A stretch of DNA of 64,000 nucleotides from Maritimibacter sp. HL-12 (lineage in GTDB: Bacteria > Pseudomonadota > Alphaproteobacteria > Rhodobacterales > Rhodobacteraceae). The notes below the pieces were generated by a model. It worked only from the letters and a program-made list of their open reading frames with translations. It was not told where the DNA came from and did not search any database. The position numbers and the translations under genes are program-made. The stretch is from the NCBI RefSeq assembly GCF_900177545.1, contig NZ_FXBQ01000001.1:1630122-1694121 (forward strand). Direction: 5' to 3'. Below are positions 1 to 8,755 of the stretch, one piece after another (within the stretch, counting starts at the first letter, position 1; each line of letters starts with the position of its first letter).

Positions 1-398
1 ACGTCCGAAAGGATCATGCCCGAGCGTGCCGTGCCGAGCGGCCCGGACGGATGCAGCAGGAGGTGCGACTCCGGCGCTGCCTCGATGGATTGCAGAACCC
101 CGAGCAACTGCGCCAGCCGTTCGCTTTCGGCCGAGAAAACTCCGTGGATCGCGCTTTCCCGCATCGTCGCCTGCCGCAGCCCCTCGCGCAGCGCGGCGAG
201 CCCCTTTTCGTAGGCCTGAACTGTCTGGGTGAGCGCCGCCACCCGGTCTCGGGCACCGTCCGCGGCTTCGAGCGCTTCACCGGCGGCCTGCAATTCCTCC
301 ATCGCCGCCTGTGCGCTCAGCGTCGGATCGGTCTGTGCCGCAGCCGGAAAGGGCGCAAACGCAAGCGAAAGCGCGAGGAGAAGCGCGCGGTGCCTCAC
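1..398 (-). CDS. EnvC-like murein hydrolase activator, N-terminal part
   Basis: This is the 5' part of a minus-strand gene that runs off the left edge. It starts with GTG at 398, overlapping the gpmI stop (GTGA). The translation begins VRHRALLLALSLAFAPF and has a signal peptide with a likely cleavage site after PAAA-Q. The rest is an Ala/Glu/Leu/Gln-rich helical segment of the kind that forms the coiled coil in EnvC/NlpD-type proteins. Family members are periplasmic and activate septal amidases; the LytM (M23) domain would lie outside the window. The order gpmI then EnvC-like, usually followed by a C-terminal processing protease, is common in alphaproteobacteria and supports the call. The missing C-terminus prevents certainty. 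Confidence 0.75.
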   Translation of the reverse strand, partial: MRHRALLLALSLAFAPFPAAAQTDPTLSAQAAMEELQAAGEALEAADGARDRVAALTQTVQAYEKGLAALREGLRQATMRESAIHGVFSAESERLAQLLGVLQSIEAAPESHLLLHPSGPLGTARSGMILSD

Positions 399-1918
399 CG
401 GACGATCAGGCTCTGGCCGGTCATTTCGCTGGGTTGTTCGAGGCCCATCAGCTCAAGCAGGGTCGGGGCAAGATCGCAAAGCTTGCCACCCTCGCGCAAC
501 GCAATGCCCTCCGGCCCGCCCACCAGCACCACCGGCACCGGATTGGTGGTATGTGCGGTGTGCGGCCCGCCGGTTTCGGGATCGACCATGGTTTCGCAGT
601 TGCCGTGGTCGGCGGTCACGATCATCGCGCCGCCCGCCGCCTCCAGCGCCGCCAGAACCTCGCCAAGCGCGGCATCCACGGTTTCCACCGCCTTGATCGC
701 AGCTTGCAGATCGCCGCTGTGGCCCACCATGTCGGGGTTGGCGTAATTCGTCACGATCAGATCATAGCCCTTCCCGATCGCATCCACGAAATGCTCCGTG
801 ACTTCGCCTGCGCTCATCTCCGGCTGGAGATCGTAGGTTGCCACCTTCGGGCTCGGTGCCATGTAGCGGTCTTCGCCTTCCTCCGGCTCTTCCTTGCCGC
901 CGTTCAGGAAGAAGGTGACATGCGGGTATTTCTCGGTTTCCGCCAGCCGGAATTGCCGCAAGCCATGTTGGGCCACCCATGACCCGAGCGTGTTGACGAT
1001 ATCGCGCGGCGGAAAAACCGTCGTCATGTAGTCGTTGTGGCGGCTGGAATATTCCACAAGTCCGAGCCGTGCGGCCAGTTTCGGCCTTGTGCCGACGTCG
1101 AACTCGGCAAAGCCCGGCTCCCCGATCGCGCGCAGAATCTCGCGCGCCCGGTCGGCCCGGAAATTCATGCAGAACACGCCGTCACCATCCTTGATCCCGG
1201 CATGGCCCGCGATCACCGTGGGCTTGATGAATTCGTCGGTCTCGCCGCGGTCATAGGCGGCCGCGATCGCGGCGTCGGCGCTCGCCGCCACCGCGCCCAT
1301 CGCCTTCACCATTGCATCATAGGCCAGCGTTACCCGCTCCCAGCGGTTGTCACGGTCCATCGCGTAATAGCGGCCCGAAACACTCGCCACCCGGGCCCCC
1401 TCGGGCAGATCGGCCTCGAAGGCCGCCACCTGCTCACGCGCCGATTTCGGGGCCACGTCGCGGCCGTCGGTGATGACATGCAACGCTACCGGCACCCCCG
1501 CCGAAGCAATCTCCCGCGCCGCGGCAACGATATGGTCCTGGTGCGCGTGCACCCCGCCCGGACTGGTCAGGCCGAACAGATGTGCGGTGCCACCCGATGT
1601 TTTCATCGCGCGGATGAAATCCAGAAGCGCGGGCATCTTGCCGAACTCGCCGTCTTCGATTGCCAAGCCGATCATTCCGAGGTCCATCGCTACCACCCGG
1701 CCCGCGCCGATATTGGTGTGTCCGACTTCTGAATTGCCCATCTGCCCATCGGGAAGGCCCACCGCCCGGCCATCGGTTTTCAACGCGCCATGCGGGCAGG
1801 TTTGCCAGATCCGGTCGAAATTCGGTGTGCTCGCGAGTTTCACGGCATTGTTCTCGCGTTCCTCGCGCAGGCCGAAACCGTCGAGAATGCATAGAACGAC
1901 GGGCTTGGGAGTGGTCAT
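395..1918 (-). CDS. gpmI: 2,3-bisphosphoglycerate-independent phosphoglycerate mutase
   Basis: A 507-residue protein, the usual size for iPGM, which interconverts 3- and 2-phosphoglycerate in glycolysis and gluconeogenesis using two Mn ions and a phosphoserine intermediate. The N-terminus MTTPKPVVLCILDGFG carries the metal-binding Asp of the alkaline-phosphatase fold. GQMGNSEVGH contains the phosphorylated Ser, and TADHGNCE near the C-terminus holds further metal ligands. I chose ATG 1918 because an in-frame extension to 2017 has no conserved residues, and the family starts just before the VLCILDGFG strand. A GAGG sits about 8 nt upstream. The stop overlaps the GTG of the EnvC-like gene, so the two are probably cotranscribed. 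Confidence 0.97.
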   Translation of the reverse strand: MTTPKPVVLCILDGFGLREERENNAVKLASTPNFDRIWQTCPHGALKTDGRAVGLPDGQMGNSEVGHTNIGAGRVVAMDLGMIGLAIEDGEFGKMPALLDFIRAMKTSGGTAHLFGLTSPGGVHAHQDHIVAAAREIASAGVPVALHVITDGRDVAPKSAREQVAAFEADLPEGARVASVSGRYYAMDRDNRWERVTLAYDAMVKAMGAVAASADAAIAAAYDRGETDEFIKPTVIAGHAGIKDGDGVFCMNFRADRAREILRAIGEPGFAEFDVGTRPKLAARLGLVEYSSRHNDYMTTVFPPRDIVNTLGSWVAQHGLRQFRLAETEKYPHVTFFLNGGKEEPEEGEDRYMAPSPKVATYDLQPEMSAGEVTEHFVDAIGKGYDLIVTNYANPDMVGHSGDLQAAIKAVETVDAALGEVLAALEAAGGAMIVTADHGNCETMVDPETGGPHTAHTTNPVPVVLVGGPEGIALREGGKLCDLAPTLLELMGLEQPSEMTGQSLIVR

Positions 1919-2056
1919 CTGGAGCCTCGCTTTCTGTTGCCCCCTATCTAGCCTCCGGCCCGGGTGCAGACAATGGCCTCGCCCGGCACCGCGGGAATTG
2001 CCTTGCGGCCGCGCCAATGGCGGTTAACCTGCGCGCATATCACAAACCGTATCACC

Positions 2057-3322
2057 ATGACTCCCAAGCTGCTCACCACGCTCAGGGCCTATTCGTGGCC
2101 CCTGTTCCAGGCCGATCTTCTGGCCGGGATCACGGTCGGCCTCGTCGCCTTGCCGCTGTCGCTGGCCATTGCCATCGCCTCCGGTGCCACGCCCGCGCAG
2201 GGGCTGATCACCGCCATTGTCGGTGGCCTGCTCGTCTCGCTGCTCGGTGGCAGCCGGGTGCAGATCGGCGGCCCGACCGGGGCCTTCATCGTCGTGGTCT
2301 ACGGGGTGATCGCGGAGCACGGCATGGAGGGGCTCATCCTTGCCACGCTCATGGCCGGGGCGATCCTGCTGATCGCGGGCTTCCTTCATGCCGGCAAGCT
2401 GGTTGCCCAGGTTCCGGAACCGGTGATCAACGGTTTCACCCTCGGCATCGCGGTGATCATCGCCACCAGCCAGCTTGCCGACGCGCTGGGCCTCACCGTC
2501 GAGGCGATGCCCGCCGAGTTTGTCGGCAAGGTCGAGGCGCTATGGGCCGCCCGCGCCACGCTGCACTGGCCCGCGCTCGCGCTCACCCTTGCCACCGCCG
2601 CCCTGATCGTCGCGATGCGCGCCAAGCTGCCGCCGAAGGTGCCCGGCCTGATCATCGCCGTAGCGGTGGGGTCGGCGCTCGCCGCTTTTCCCGGTAGCGG
2701 GATCGACACCGTCGGCGGTCGCTTCGGGGCTCTGCCAAGCCAGTTGCCCGCCCCGCGTCTGCCCGCGCCGAACTTCGAGATGATCCGCGAACTCCTGCCG
2801 TCCGCGCTTGTCATCGCCTTCCTCGCCGGGGTCGAGTCGCTGCTTTCTGCCGTGGTGGCCGACAGGATGTCGGGAGGACGCCATCGCCCCCGCGCCGAAC
2901 TTATTGCCCAAGGTGTGGCCAATCTCGGCTCTGGCCTGTTCGGTGGCCTGCCGGTCACCGGAGCCATCGCCCGCACCGCCACCAACGTGAAGGCGGGCGG
3001 GCGCACGCCGGTGGCCGGGCTGGTCCATGCGCTCACCATCCTCGCGGTGATGCTTCTGGCCGCCCCGCTCGCGGGCTTCCTCGCGATGCCCGCCATGGCC
3101 GCGCTGCTGATCCTGACGGCCTGGAACATGTCCGAACCGGACAAGTGGCGGGGCTACGTCACCGGCCCGAAACAGGACGCCTTCCTGATCTTCCTCACCA
3201 TGGCGCTGACCGTGCTGGTCGATCTCACGGTGGCCATCGGTGTCGGGGTGGCGCTTGGTTTTGCGCTGCGCCGGGCCGGTCGTGAGGGGCCCGCCACCAG
3301 GTGGACGCCGCGCAGGAAATGA
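2057..3322 (+). CDS. SulP-family anion transporter lacking a STAS domain
   Basis: A 421-residue polytopic membrane protein. It has the SulP/SLC26 hallmarks: an N-terminal QADLLAGITVGLVALPLSLA segment and a GSRVQIGGPTGAF motif, followed by a run of hydrophobic helices. SulP proteins move sulfate, bicarbonate or other anions with Na+ or H+ coupling; the substrate cannot be told from sequence. The protein stops shortly after the last helix (RRAGREGPATRWTPRRK), so the cytoplasmic C-terminal STAS domain of longer SulP proteins (about 550 residues) is absent. ATG 2057 gives the expected start; an upstream in-frame ATG at 1964 would overlap the gpmI promoter region. It converges with the phosphate transporter gene. 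Confidence 0.88.
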   Translation: MTPKLLTTLRAYSWPLFQADLLAGITVGLVALPLSLAIAIASGATPAQGLITAIVGGLLVSLLGGSRVQIGGPTGAFIVVVYGVIAEHGMEGLILATLMAGAILLIAGFLHAGKLVAQVPEPVINGFTLGIAVIIATSQLADALGLTVEAMPAEFVGKVEALWAARATLHWPALALTLATAALIVAMRAKLPPKVPGLIIAVAVGSALAAFPGSGIDTVGGRFGALPSQLPAPRLPAPNFEMIRELLPSALVIAFLAGVESLLSAVVADRMSGGRHRPRAELIAQGVANLGSGLFGGLPVTGAIARTATNVKAGGRTPVAGLVHALTILAVMLLAAPLAGFLAMPAMAALLILTAWNMSEPDKWRGYVTGPKQDAFLIFLTMALTVLVDLTVAIGVGVALGFALRRAGREGPATRWTPRRK

Positions 3323-3346
3323 ACGCGGCGTGCCCTGCGCCCGCGC

Positions 3347-4828
3347 TCAGAGCACGATCAGGTTGAGCATCCAGAAGATCCCGCCCGAAAGCAATGCGGC
3401 GGCGGGAACCGTGATCACCCAGGCCGCGACGATGGTCATGAAATGCGACCGGCGCACGAGCTTGCGGCGGCGCAGTTCCTCGGCGGGCAGGCGGCGCATG
3501 TCGGGCAGTTTGAGGTTGTTGGTGCGGCGGCGCTGCATCGTGTGCCATTCGCGGTAGAAACCCACGCCGAAGATCCCGCCGACGGCGATATGGGTGGACG
3601 ACACCGGCAGGCCAAGCCAGCTCGCCACGATCACGGTAATCGCGGCCGAAAGCGCCACGCAATAGGCCCGCATCGGGTTGAGCTTGGTAATCTGGCTGCC
3701 GACCATCCGGATCAGTTTCGGCCCGAACAGCATCAGCCCGAAGGAAATGCCGAACGCACCGATGATCATCACCCAGTTCGGGATCGCCACCTCCCCGATC
3801 ACCTCCCCGACGCTTTCGGCATGCACGATGGCCGCGAGCGGACCAACCGCGTTGGCCACGTCGTTGGCGCCATGGGCAAAGCTCAGGAGCGCCGCCGACA
3901 TCACCAGCGGCAGGCCGAACAGCGCCTTGAGCGACTTGTTGCGGTTTTCCATGCCTTCGCTCTGCATCCGGATCAGCGGCGCCGCGATCACGTAAGAGAT
4001 CGCCCCTATGCCAACGCCGACGAGCAGCGCGGTGCCGATGTCGATCTTCACCACCCGGCTCAGCCCCTTGAGCGCGAGATAGGCGGCAAAGGTGCCCGCC
4101 ATGATCGCGATCAGCACCGGCACCCAGCGCCGCGCGGCGGCGATCTTGTCATCGACGTAGATGATGTTCTTCTTGATGAAGGCGAGGAAGCCGGCAGCGA
4201 TCAATCCGCCCAGCACCGGCGAGATCACCCAGCTTGCTGCGATCGCGCTCATCGAGGGCCAGTTCACCGCGCTCAATCCCGCCGCCGCGATGCCCGCGCC
4301 CATCACTCCGCCGACGACCGAATGCGTGGTCGAAACCGGCGCGCCCACCCATGTCGCGAGGTTGATCCAGAGCGCCGAAGAGATCAGCGCCGCCATCATC
4401 GCCCAGATGAACACCCGGCTGTCGTCGACCGCTTCCTGGTTGATGATCCCCTTGGAGATCGTCGACACCACGTCGCCCCCGGCCAGCAGCGCCCCCGCGC
4501 TTTCGAACAGCGCAGCGATCACGATGGCACCGCCCATGGTGAGCGCGTTGGCCCCCACCGCGGGGGCCATGTTGTTGGCCACGTCGTTGGCGCCGATGTT
4601 GAGCGCCATGTAGGCACCGAAGGCCGCCGCTGCGACGATGACGTAGTTGGTTGTTTGCTGGCCAAAGAACACCGCCGCGCTGAGCGCCGCGATGGCGATG
4701 AACGCCAGCGCGATCCCGGTGCCCACCATCGGCCGCGACACGTAGAGCGCGGCGCGTTCAAGCTGGCCGATACGGCCGAGATCCTTGTCGAGCGTCGTCC
4801 ATTGCCGGGATCTCTTGTCGTCTGCCAT
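3347..4828 (-). CDS. PiT-family inorganic phosphate transporter
   Basis: A 493-residue inner-membrane protein with the duplicated PiT signature: GANDVANNMAPAVG in the first half and GANDVANAVGPLAA in the second. A long charged loop (MQSEGMENRNKSLK region) lies between the halves. PiT proteins import phosphate, often as a metal-phosphate complex, by symport. There is an extra N-terminal helix before the first repeat, as in the long alphaproteobacterial forms. The start is ATG 4828; a GTG codon lies immediately upstream. Three Pho-box-like heptamers end 12 nt before the start codon (separate entry), suggesting PhoB control. It converges with the SulP gene. Confidence 0.95.
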   Translation of the reverse strand: MADDKRSRQWTTLDKDLGRIGQLERAALYVSRPMVGTGIALAFIAIAALSAAVFFGQQTTNYVIVAAAAFGAYMALNIGANDVANNMAPAVGANALTMGGAIVIAALFESAGALLAGGDVVSTISKGIINQEAVDDSRVFIWAMMAALISSALWINLATWVGAPVSTTHSVVGGVMGAGIAAAGLSAVNWPSMSAIAASWVISPVLGGLIAAGFLAFIKKNIIYVDDKIAAARRWVPVLIAIMAGTFAAYLALKGLSRVVKIDIGTALLVGVGIGAISYVIAAPLIRMQSEGMENRNKSLKALFGLPLVMSAALLSFAHGANDVANAVGPLAAIVHAESVGEVIGEVAIPNWVMIIGAFGISFGLMLFGPKLIRMVGSQITKLNPMRAYCVALSAAITVIVASWLGLPVSSTHIAVGGIFGVGFYREWHTMQRRRTNNLKLPDMRRLPAEELRRRKLVRRSHFMTIVAAWVITVPAAALLSGGIFWMLNLIVL

Positions 4829-4839
4829 CACCGCTCGCC

Positions 4840-4868
4840 CTGTTACGATTCTGTCATGAAATCGTTAC
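4840..4868 (+). promoter_or_regulatory. Pho-box-like repeat upstream of the phosphate transporter
   Basis: Three heptamers lie at exact 11-bp spacing on the plus strand: CTGTTAC (4840-4846), CTGTCAT (4851-4857) and TCGTTAC (4862-4868). The middle one is identical to the PhoB consensus half-site, and the 7+4 spacing is that of Pho boxes. The site begins 12 bp upstream of the pit start codon but reads in the opposite direction to it. A position so close to the start fits repression better than activation. Binding is inferred from pattern only. Confidence 0.5.
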
Positions 4869-4960
4869 GTTCGGAGCGAGCTACCCCAGCGATCAGATCG
4901 ACGCAACCGTTTCTGCCGCTGCCGGGCAGCGGGTCAGGGTTTCAGGACTACGCAGAAAAC

Positions 4961-5419
4961 TCAGAACGACCGCAGCAGCGCGCTCAGGCCCTCTTCCTCG
5001 ACCATGTCGGCCGCCACCTCGGGCGTCACCCACTTGCGCTTGCGCTGGCCGGCTTCAGGAAAGTCGTCGGCCATCTTGGCGACCTTGATCGCGTAGACGG
5101 TCGCCGAGCAGGGTTCGCTGAAGCCGTCATCGTGGTGCTTGGTGTAGTCGAACTCTCCCACCGGGGCGCGCCGCACGCTGGCGGATTTCACACCCGCCTC
5201 TTCCCAGGCCTCGATCCGGGCCGCCTCGGCAGCGGATTTGCCGTCCATTGGCCAGCCCTTGGGCAACATCCAGCGCCCGGTCCCCCGGGTGGTGATGAGC
5301 AACACCTCTTTTTGCCCCTTGGTCTTGCGATAGCACAGCGCCGCAACCTGAAACCGGTTGGGACGGTACAACATCGGACGAACAACCTCGTCCCAGGCTC
5401 TGGTGATAATCGACGACAT
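4961..5419 (-). CDS. NUDIX hydrolase
   Basis: A 152-residue single-domain NUDIX protein resembling the diphosphoinositol-polyphosphate phosphohydrolase-like branch found in alphaproteobacteria. These enzymes hydrolyse nucleoside or inositol diphosphates linked to another moiety. The NUDIX box is recognisable around residues 54-76 (GWPMDGKSAAEAA then IEAWEEAGV), with the metal-binding EE pair intact. Two consensus positions differ: Lys replaces the first Glu and Ile replaces the Arg. The aligned segment LLITTRGTGRWMLPKGWP precedes the box as expected. The start is ATG 5419, preceded by a very AT-rich stretch (5425-5500) that probably holds the promoter. A 17-bp GC palindrome at 4916-4932, downstream of the stop, may end the transcript but has no T-run. 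Confidence 0.88.
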   Translation of the reverse strand: MSSIITRAWDEVVRPMLYRPNRFQVAALCYRKTKGQKEVLLITTRGTGRWMLPKGWPMDGKSAAEAARIEAWEEAGVKSASVRRAPVGEFDYTKHHDDGFSEPCSATVYAIKVAKMADDFPEAGQRKRKWVTPEVAADMVEEEGLSALLRSF

Positions 5420-5517
5420 GAAACCCGCTCTATAATTTTTTTAATTATGATCAACATAGGTCAAGAAAAGGTAAACTTCAATTCAACTCGCCTGAATCCC
5501 GTGGATTGCCCCTTGTT

Positions 5518-7959
5518 TCATGCGCCGCGCGGGCGCGCGCGCAGGGTCGGGTTGGCCACGGTCGGATCCTCCGGCCACGGGTGTTTGGGGTAACGCCCGC
5601 GCATGTCCTTGCGCACGTCGCCGTAGCTCGTCGACCAGAACGCAGGCAGATCGGCGGTGGTCTGCACCGGCCGGCCGGCGGGCGACAACAAGATCACCCG
5701 CAGCGGAGTCGTGCCAACCACGGGATGGCGGGTGACGCCGAACATCTCCTGAAGCCGCACCGCGATCTCCGGTGCGTCGCCGGCGTAGTCGATCGCCACC
5801 TTGCGCCCGAGCGGGGTGATGAAATGCGCGGGCGCGGCGGCATCGAGCCGCTGCATCTGGCCCCAGTCAAGCCGGCCGCGCAGCGCGTCGAGAATGTCGA
5901 ACCGCTTCCAGTCCTCCGCCGAACGCACCCCCGCGAGGTGCGGCAGCAACCAGTCTTCGAGGCTGTCCATCAACGCCGCCTCGGTCATCCCGGGCAGGTC
6001 GGGGTCGGTGGCGCGCACCAGTTCCACCCGCGCCATGAAGCGGCGCGCCGCCTCGGAGGGGGCAAGCCCGATCTGGCGCACCCCGTCGAGCATGGCGCGC
6101 GCCACCGCTTGCGGGTCGGCGCCTTTCCAGTTGCGCTCGGTCAGCACGAGCGCGCCAAAGCGTTCTTCCTCGCGCGCCAGCACCCGCCCTTCGCGCCGCG
6201 ACCACGCGCAAACCTGCACCCAACCGATCATGTCACCTTGCACTGCGCGCAGCTCTGCCTCGCTGATCGCCGTGGCCATGCGCACGCGCGCCTCGCGCGG
6301 GTGGCCATCGGTGTCGGACACCACGATCAGCCGCTGGCCCGCGAGCGGATCGGCCTCGTCGATCACTGCGCCCTTGCCACCCGAGAGCACGAAACGCGGG
6401 GCATCGCCCTTGCGCCGCAGGCCCACCCGGTCGGGATAGGCGAGGGCGGCCGTCTGCGCGGCGCTCAGCCCGGGGCCGTCCTCGACGAGCCGGGCCAGCC
6501 GCTTCGCCTCGGTTCGGATGCGCGCGAGCGTCGCGCGGTTCGGCTCGATGCCGTGCTCGGCGCGAAACCGGCCCGGATCTGCCACCGCCGCCAGCCGCAG
6601 TGCGAGTTCCACCGCCGCGCCGCGCGGCAGCGGGTCGCGCTCCTCGATCAGCGCGGCGAGCGGGGCGGCCGCGCGCCCTGCCGTCACCAGCATGTGCCCC
6701 AGCCTCGGGTGCAACGGCAGCCGGGCGAGCCGCTTGCCATGGTCGGTGATCCGCCCGCCCGCGTCGAGCGCACCCAGCGCTTCGAGCAGGCCGCGCGCTT
6801 CGGCAAGCACCCCGGGGTTGGGCGGCGTGAGAAAGGCCAGCCCTTCGCCGTCGCCCGCGCCCCAAAGCGCCAGTTCCAGCGCCAGCGGTGCAAGGTCGGC
6901 CACCTCAATCTCGGCGGGCGGATAGGCCGCCAGCGCCCCTTCCTCGCCCTTCGTCCACATCCGGTAGCAGGTGCCTTCGGCCACGCGCCCGGCACGGCCC
7001 CGTCGCTGCGCCGCCTCAGCCTTCGAAACCCGCTCCGTCACCAGCCGGCTCATCCCCGACCCGGGATCGACCCGCGCCCGCCGCGCCCGGCCGCCATCGA
7101 CGACCACGCGGATATCCTCGATCGTCAGCGATGTTTCCGCGATCGCCGTGGCCAGCACCACCTTGCGGCCCTCCGGCTCGGGCCGGATCGCCGCGCGCTG
7201 CGCCGCCATGTCGAGCGCGCCGAACAGCGGACGTATGCGGCAATCCGGCGGCAGCCGGCCGGACAGCGCCGCCTCCACCCGCCGAATTTCACCCTCACCG
7301 GGCAGGAACACCAGCACGCCGCCGTTCGTTTCAGCCACCGCACGCAGCACCAGGTCGGCCACCGGCGCCTCGAACCGCGCCGTCGCGGGCAGCGGCGCGT
7401 CGAGCCAGCGGGTTTCCACCGGAAAGGCCCGGCCCTCGCTCACCACGACCGGGGCACCGCCCAGCAATTCCGCCACCGGCTCGGCGTCGAGCGTGGCCGA
7501 CATCACCACCAGCACGAGATCGTCGCGCAGCGCCTCGCGCGCCTCCCAGGCCAGCGCCAGCCCGAGATCGGCGTTGAGGGAGCGTTCGTGGAACTCGTCG
7601 AAGATCACCGCGCCGATCCCCTGCAAGGCCGGGTCGGATTGCAGCATCCGCGTGAGGATGCCCTCGGTGACAACCTCGACACGCGTGCTCTTCGAGACCT
7701 TCGCCTCGCCCCGGATGCGGTATCCCACCGTCTGCCCGACCGGCTCGCCCAGGGTTTCCGCCATCCGCTCAGCCGCAGCCCGCGCCGCGAGCCGACGCGG
7801 CTCCAGCATCACGATCCGCCCCTCGACCCGGTCGAGCAATGCCAGCGGCACCCGGGTTGTCTTGCCCGCGCCGGGGGGTGCCACCAGCACCGCGCGGCCC
7901 GCCTCGGCGAGCGCGGCGCGCAGATCGGGCAGAACATGATCTATCGGAAGCGGTGTCAT
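5518..7959 (-). CDS. hrpB: ATP-dependent helicase HrpB
   Basis: An 813-residue DExH-box helicase of the HrpA/HrpB branch. The N-terminal half has Walker A GAGKTT (about residue 30), the DEFHER motif II and SATL motif III. The middle has the QRRGRAGR motif VI, and an HrpB-specific C-terminal domain follows (ending near LRARPRGA). Size and domain order match HrpB. In proteobacteria it is a putative RNA helicase with roles that remain poorly defined. ATG 7959 begins MTPLPIDHVLPDL, typical of the family. A 15-bp gap separates it from the upstream DUF3108 gene on the same strand, so the two probably share a transcript. Confidence 0.95.
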   Translation of the reverse strand: MTPLPIDHVLPDLRAALAEAGRAVLVAPPGAGKTTRVPLALLDRVEGRIVMLEPRRLAARAAAERMAETLGEPVGQTVGYRIRGEAKVSKSTRVEVVTEGILTRMLQSDPALQGIGAVIFDEFHERSLNADLGLALAWEAREALRDDLVLVVMSATLDAEPVAELLGGAPVVVSEGRAFPVETRWLDAPLPATARFEAPVADLVLRAVAETNGGVLVFLPGEGEIRRVEAALSGRLPPDCRIRPLFGALDMAAQRAAIRPEPEGRKVVLATAIAETSLTIEDIRVVVDGGRARRARVDPGSGMSRLVTERVSKAEAAQRRGRAGRVAEGTCYRMWTKGEEGALAAYPPAEIEVADLAPLALELALWGAGDGEGLAFLTPPNPGVLAEARGLLEALGALDAGGRITDHGKRLARLPLHPRLGHMLVTAGRAAAPLAALIEERDPLPRGAAVELALRLAAVADPGRFRAEHGIEPNRATLARIRTEAKRLARLVEDGPGLSAAQTAALAYPDRVGLRRKGDAPRFVLSGGKGAVIDEADPLAGQRLIVVSDTDGHPREARVRMATAISEAELRAVQGDMIGWVQVCAWSRREGRVLAREEERFGALVLTERNWKGADPQAVARAMLDGVRQIGLAPSEAARRFMARVELVRATDPDLPGMTEAALMDSLEDWLLPHLAGVRSAEDWKRFDILDALRGRLDWGQMQRLDAAAPAHFITPLGRKVAIDYAGDAPEIAVRLQEMFGVTRHPVVGTTPLRVILLSPAGRPVQTTADLPAFWSTSYGDVRKDMRGRYPKHPWPEDPTVANPTLRARPRGA

Positions 7960-7974
7960 GGCCGCTTTATCGCG

Positions 7975-8622
7975 CTAACGGCGCAGCAGCGCCACCTTGC
8001 CGTGAATCGTGTCGATATCGGCGCGCATCGCCACCAGTTTCTCGCCCGTCCGCTCGAAGTGGATCGAGAACGGAAAGGTCACCGCCTCGGCCATCTCGGC
8101 ATCGGTATAGCCCGAAAGCCGGGTCAACTTCCCGGTGCAGGTGAGGGAATTCTCGGGGCTGCCCGCGGCCGGGCGGATGCGCACCCGCATCGCCCGCTTG
8201 CCGTCGAAGGTCTGGCCCTCGAAGGCGCAACCGGTCCCGGCATCTCGGTCGATCAACGCGGCAATCAGCCCGGTGAGCGGGTCGATCCGGCTGTCGCTCG
8301 GCGCAAAACGCACCTGGACCGCCGAGGCGCGATAGCCGGTATCGACGTCTTCGACATAGCCGCGCGGCCTCAGCTCGGGCATCGTGCCGATGCCATGCGC
8401 GCTCATGGTAAACCGCACCCGGGCGAGCAGGCCGACAAGCCCTGTCGTCCGAAACTCGCCTTTTGCCGCATAGGCCGTTCCATCGGCATTCTTGGCGAGG
8501 ATCATCTGACCGACCGGCACACCGAACAGCCGCACCCCGAAGTCGGCTCGGGTGTTTTCGCTCATGGCGGGTGCCGCGAGCAGCAACCCCAGAGCCATCA
8601 CCAGACCGAGGGATTTGCGCAT
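7975..8622 (-). CDS. DUF3108-like secreted protein
   Basis: A 215-residue protein with a clear signal peptide ([21 protein letters not shown]) and no later membrane helix, so probably periplasmic. The body is beta-rich and resembles the DUF3108 family, whose members are predicted beta-barrel-like periplasmic proteins of unknown function. An internal Cys pair (TGCAFEG and SLTCTGK) could form a disulfide. ATG 8622 is chosen over an upstream in-frame ATG at 8652 because the signal peptide starts there and GGAG lies about 9 nt upstream. It lies just upstream of hrpB and divergent from meaB. No specific role can be given. Confidence 0.75.
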   Translation of the reverse strand: MRKSLGLVMALGLLLAAPAMSENTRADFGVRLFGVPVGQMILAKNADGTAYAAKGEFRTTGLVGLLARVRFTMSAHGIGTMPELRPRGYVEDVDTGYRASAVQVRFAPSDSRIDPLTGLIAALIDRDAGTGCAFEGQTFDGKRAMRVRIRPAAGSPENSLTCTGKLTRLSGYTDAEMAEAVTFPFSIHFERTGEKLVAMRADIDTIHGKVALLRR

Positions 8623-8755
8623 CTCGCATTCTCCAGCCGAATCAGGGTTCAAAGCTGGCTACATGCTACCACGCCGCTCCGTATCGTCCCACCCGGGCGG
8701 CTGGACAAGACAGCGCAGGGAAGGCAAGACGGGAGCCGCAGCGGAGGGCACTGGC

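Noticed and set aside
5420-5500. An FNR-type site or clear sigma-70 promoter before the NUDIX gene
   Set aside because: The stretch is very AT-rich and has TTGACC and TTGATC elements on the minus strand, but spacing to any -10 element is poor and the FNR dyad is incomplete.
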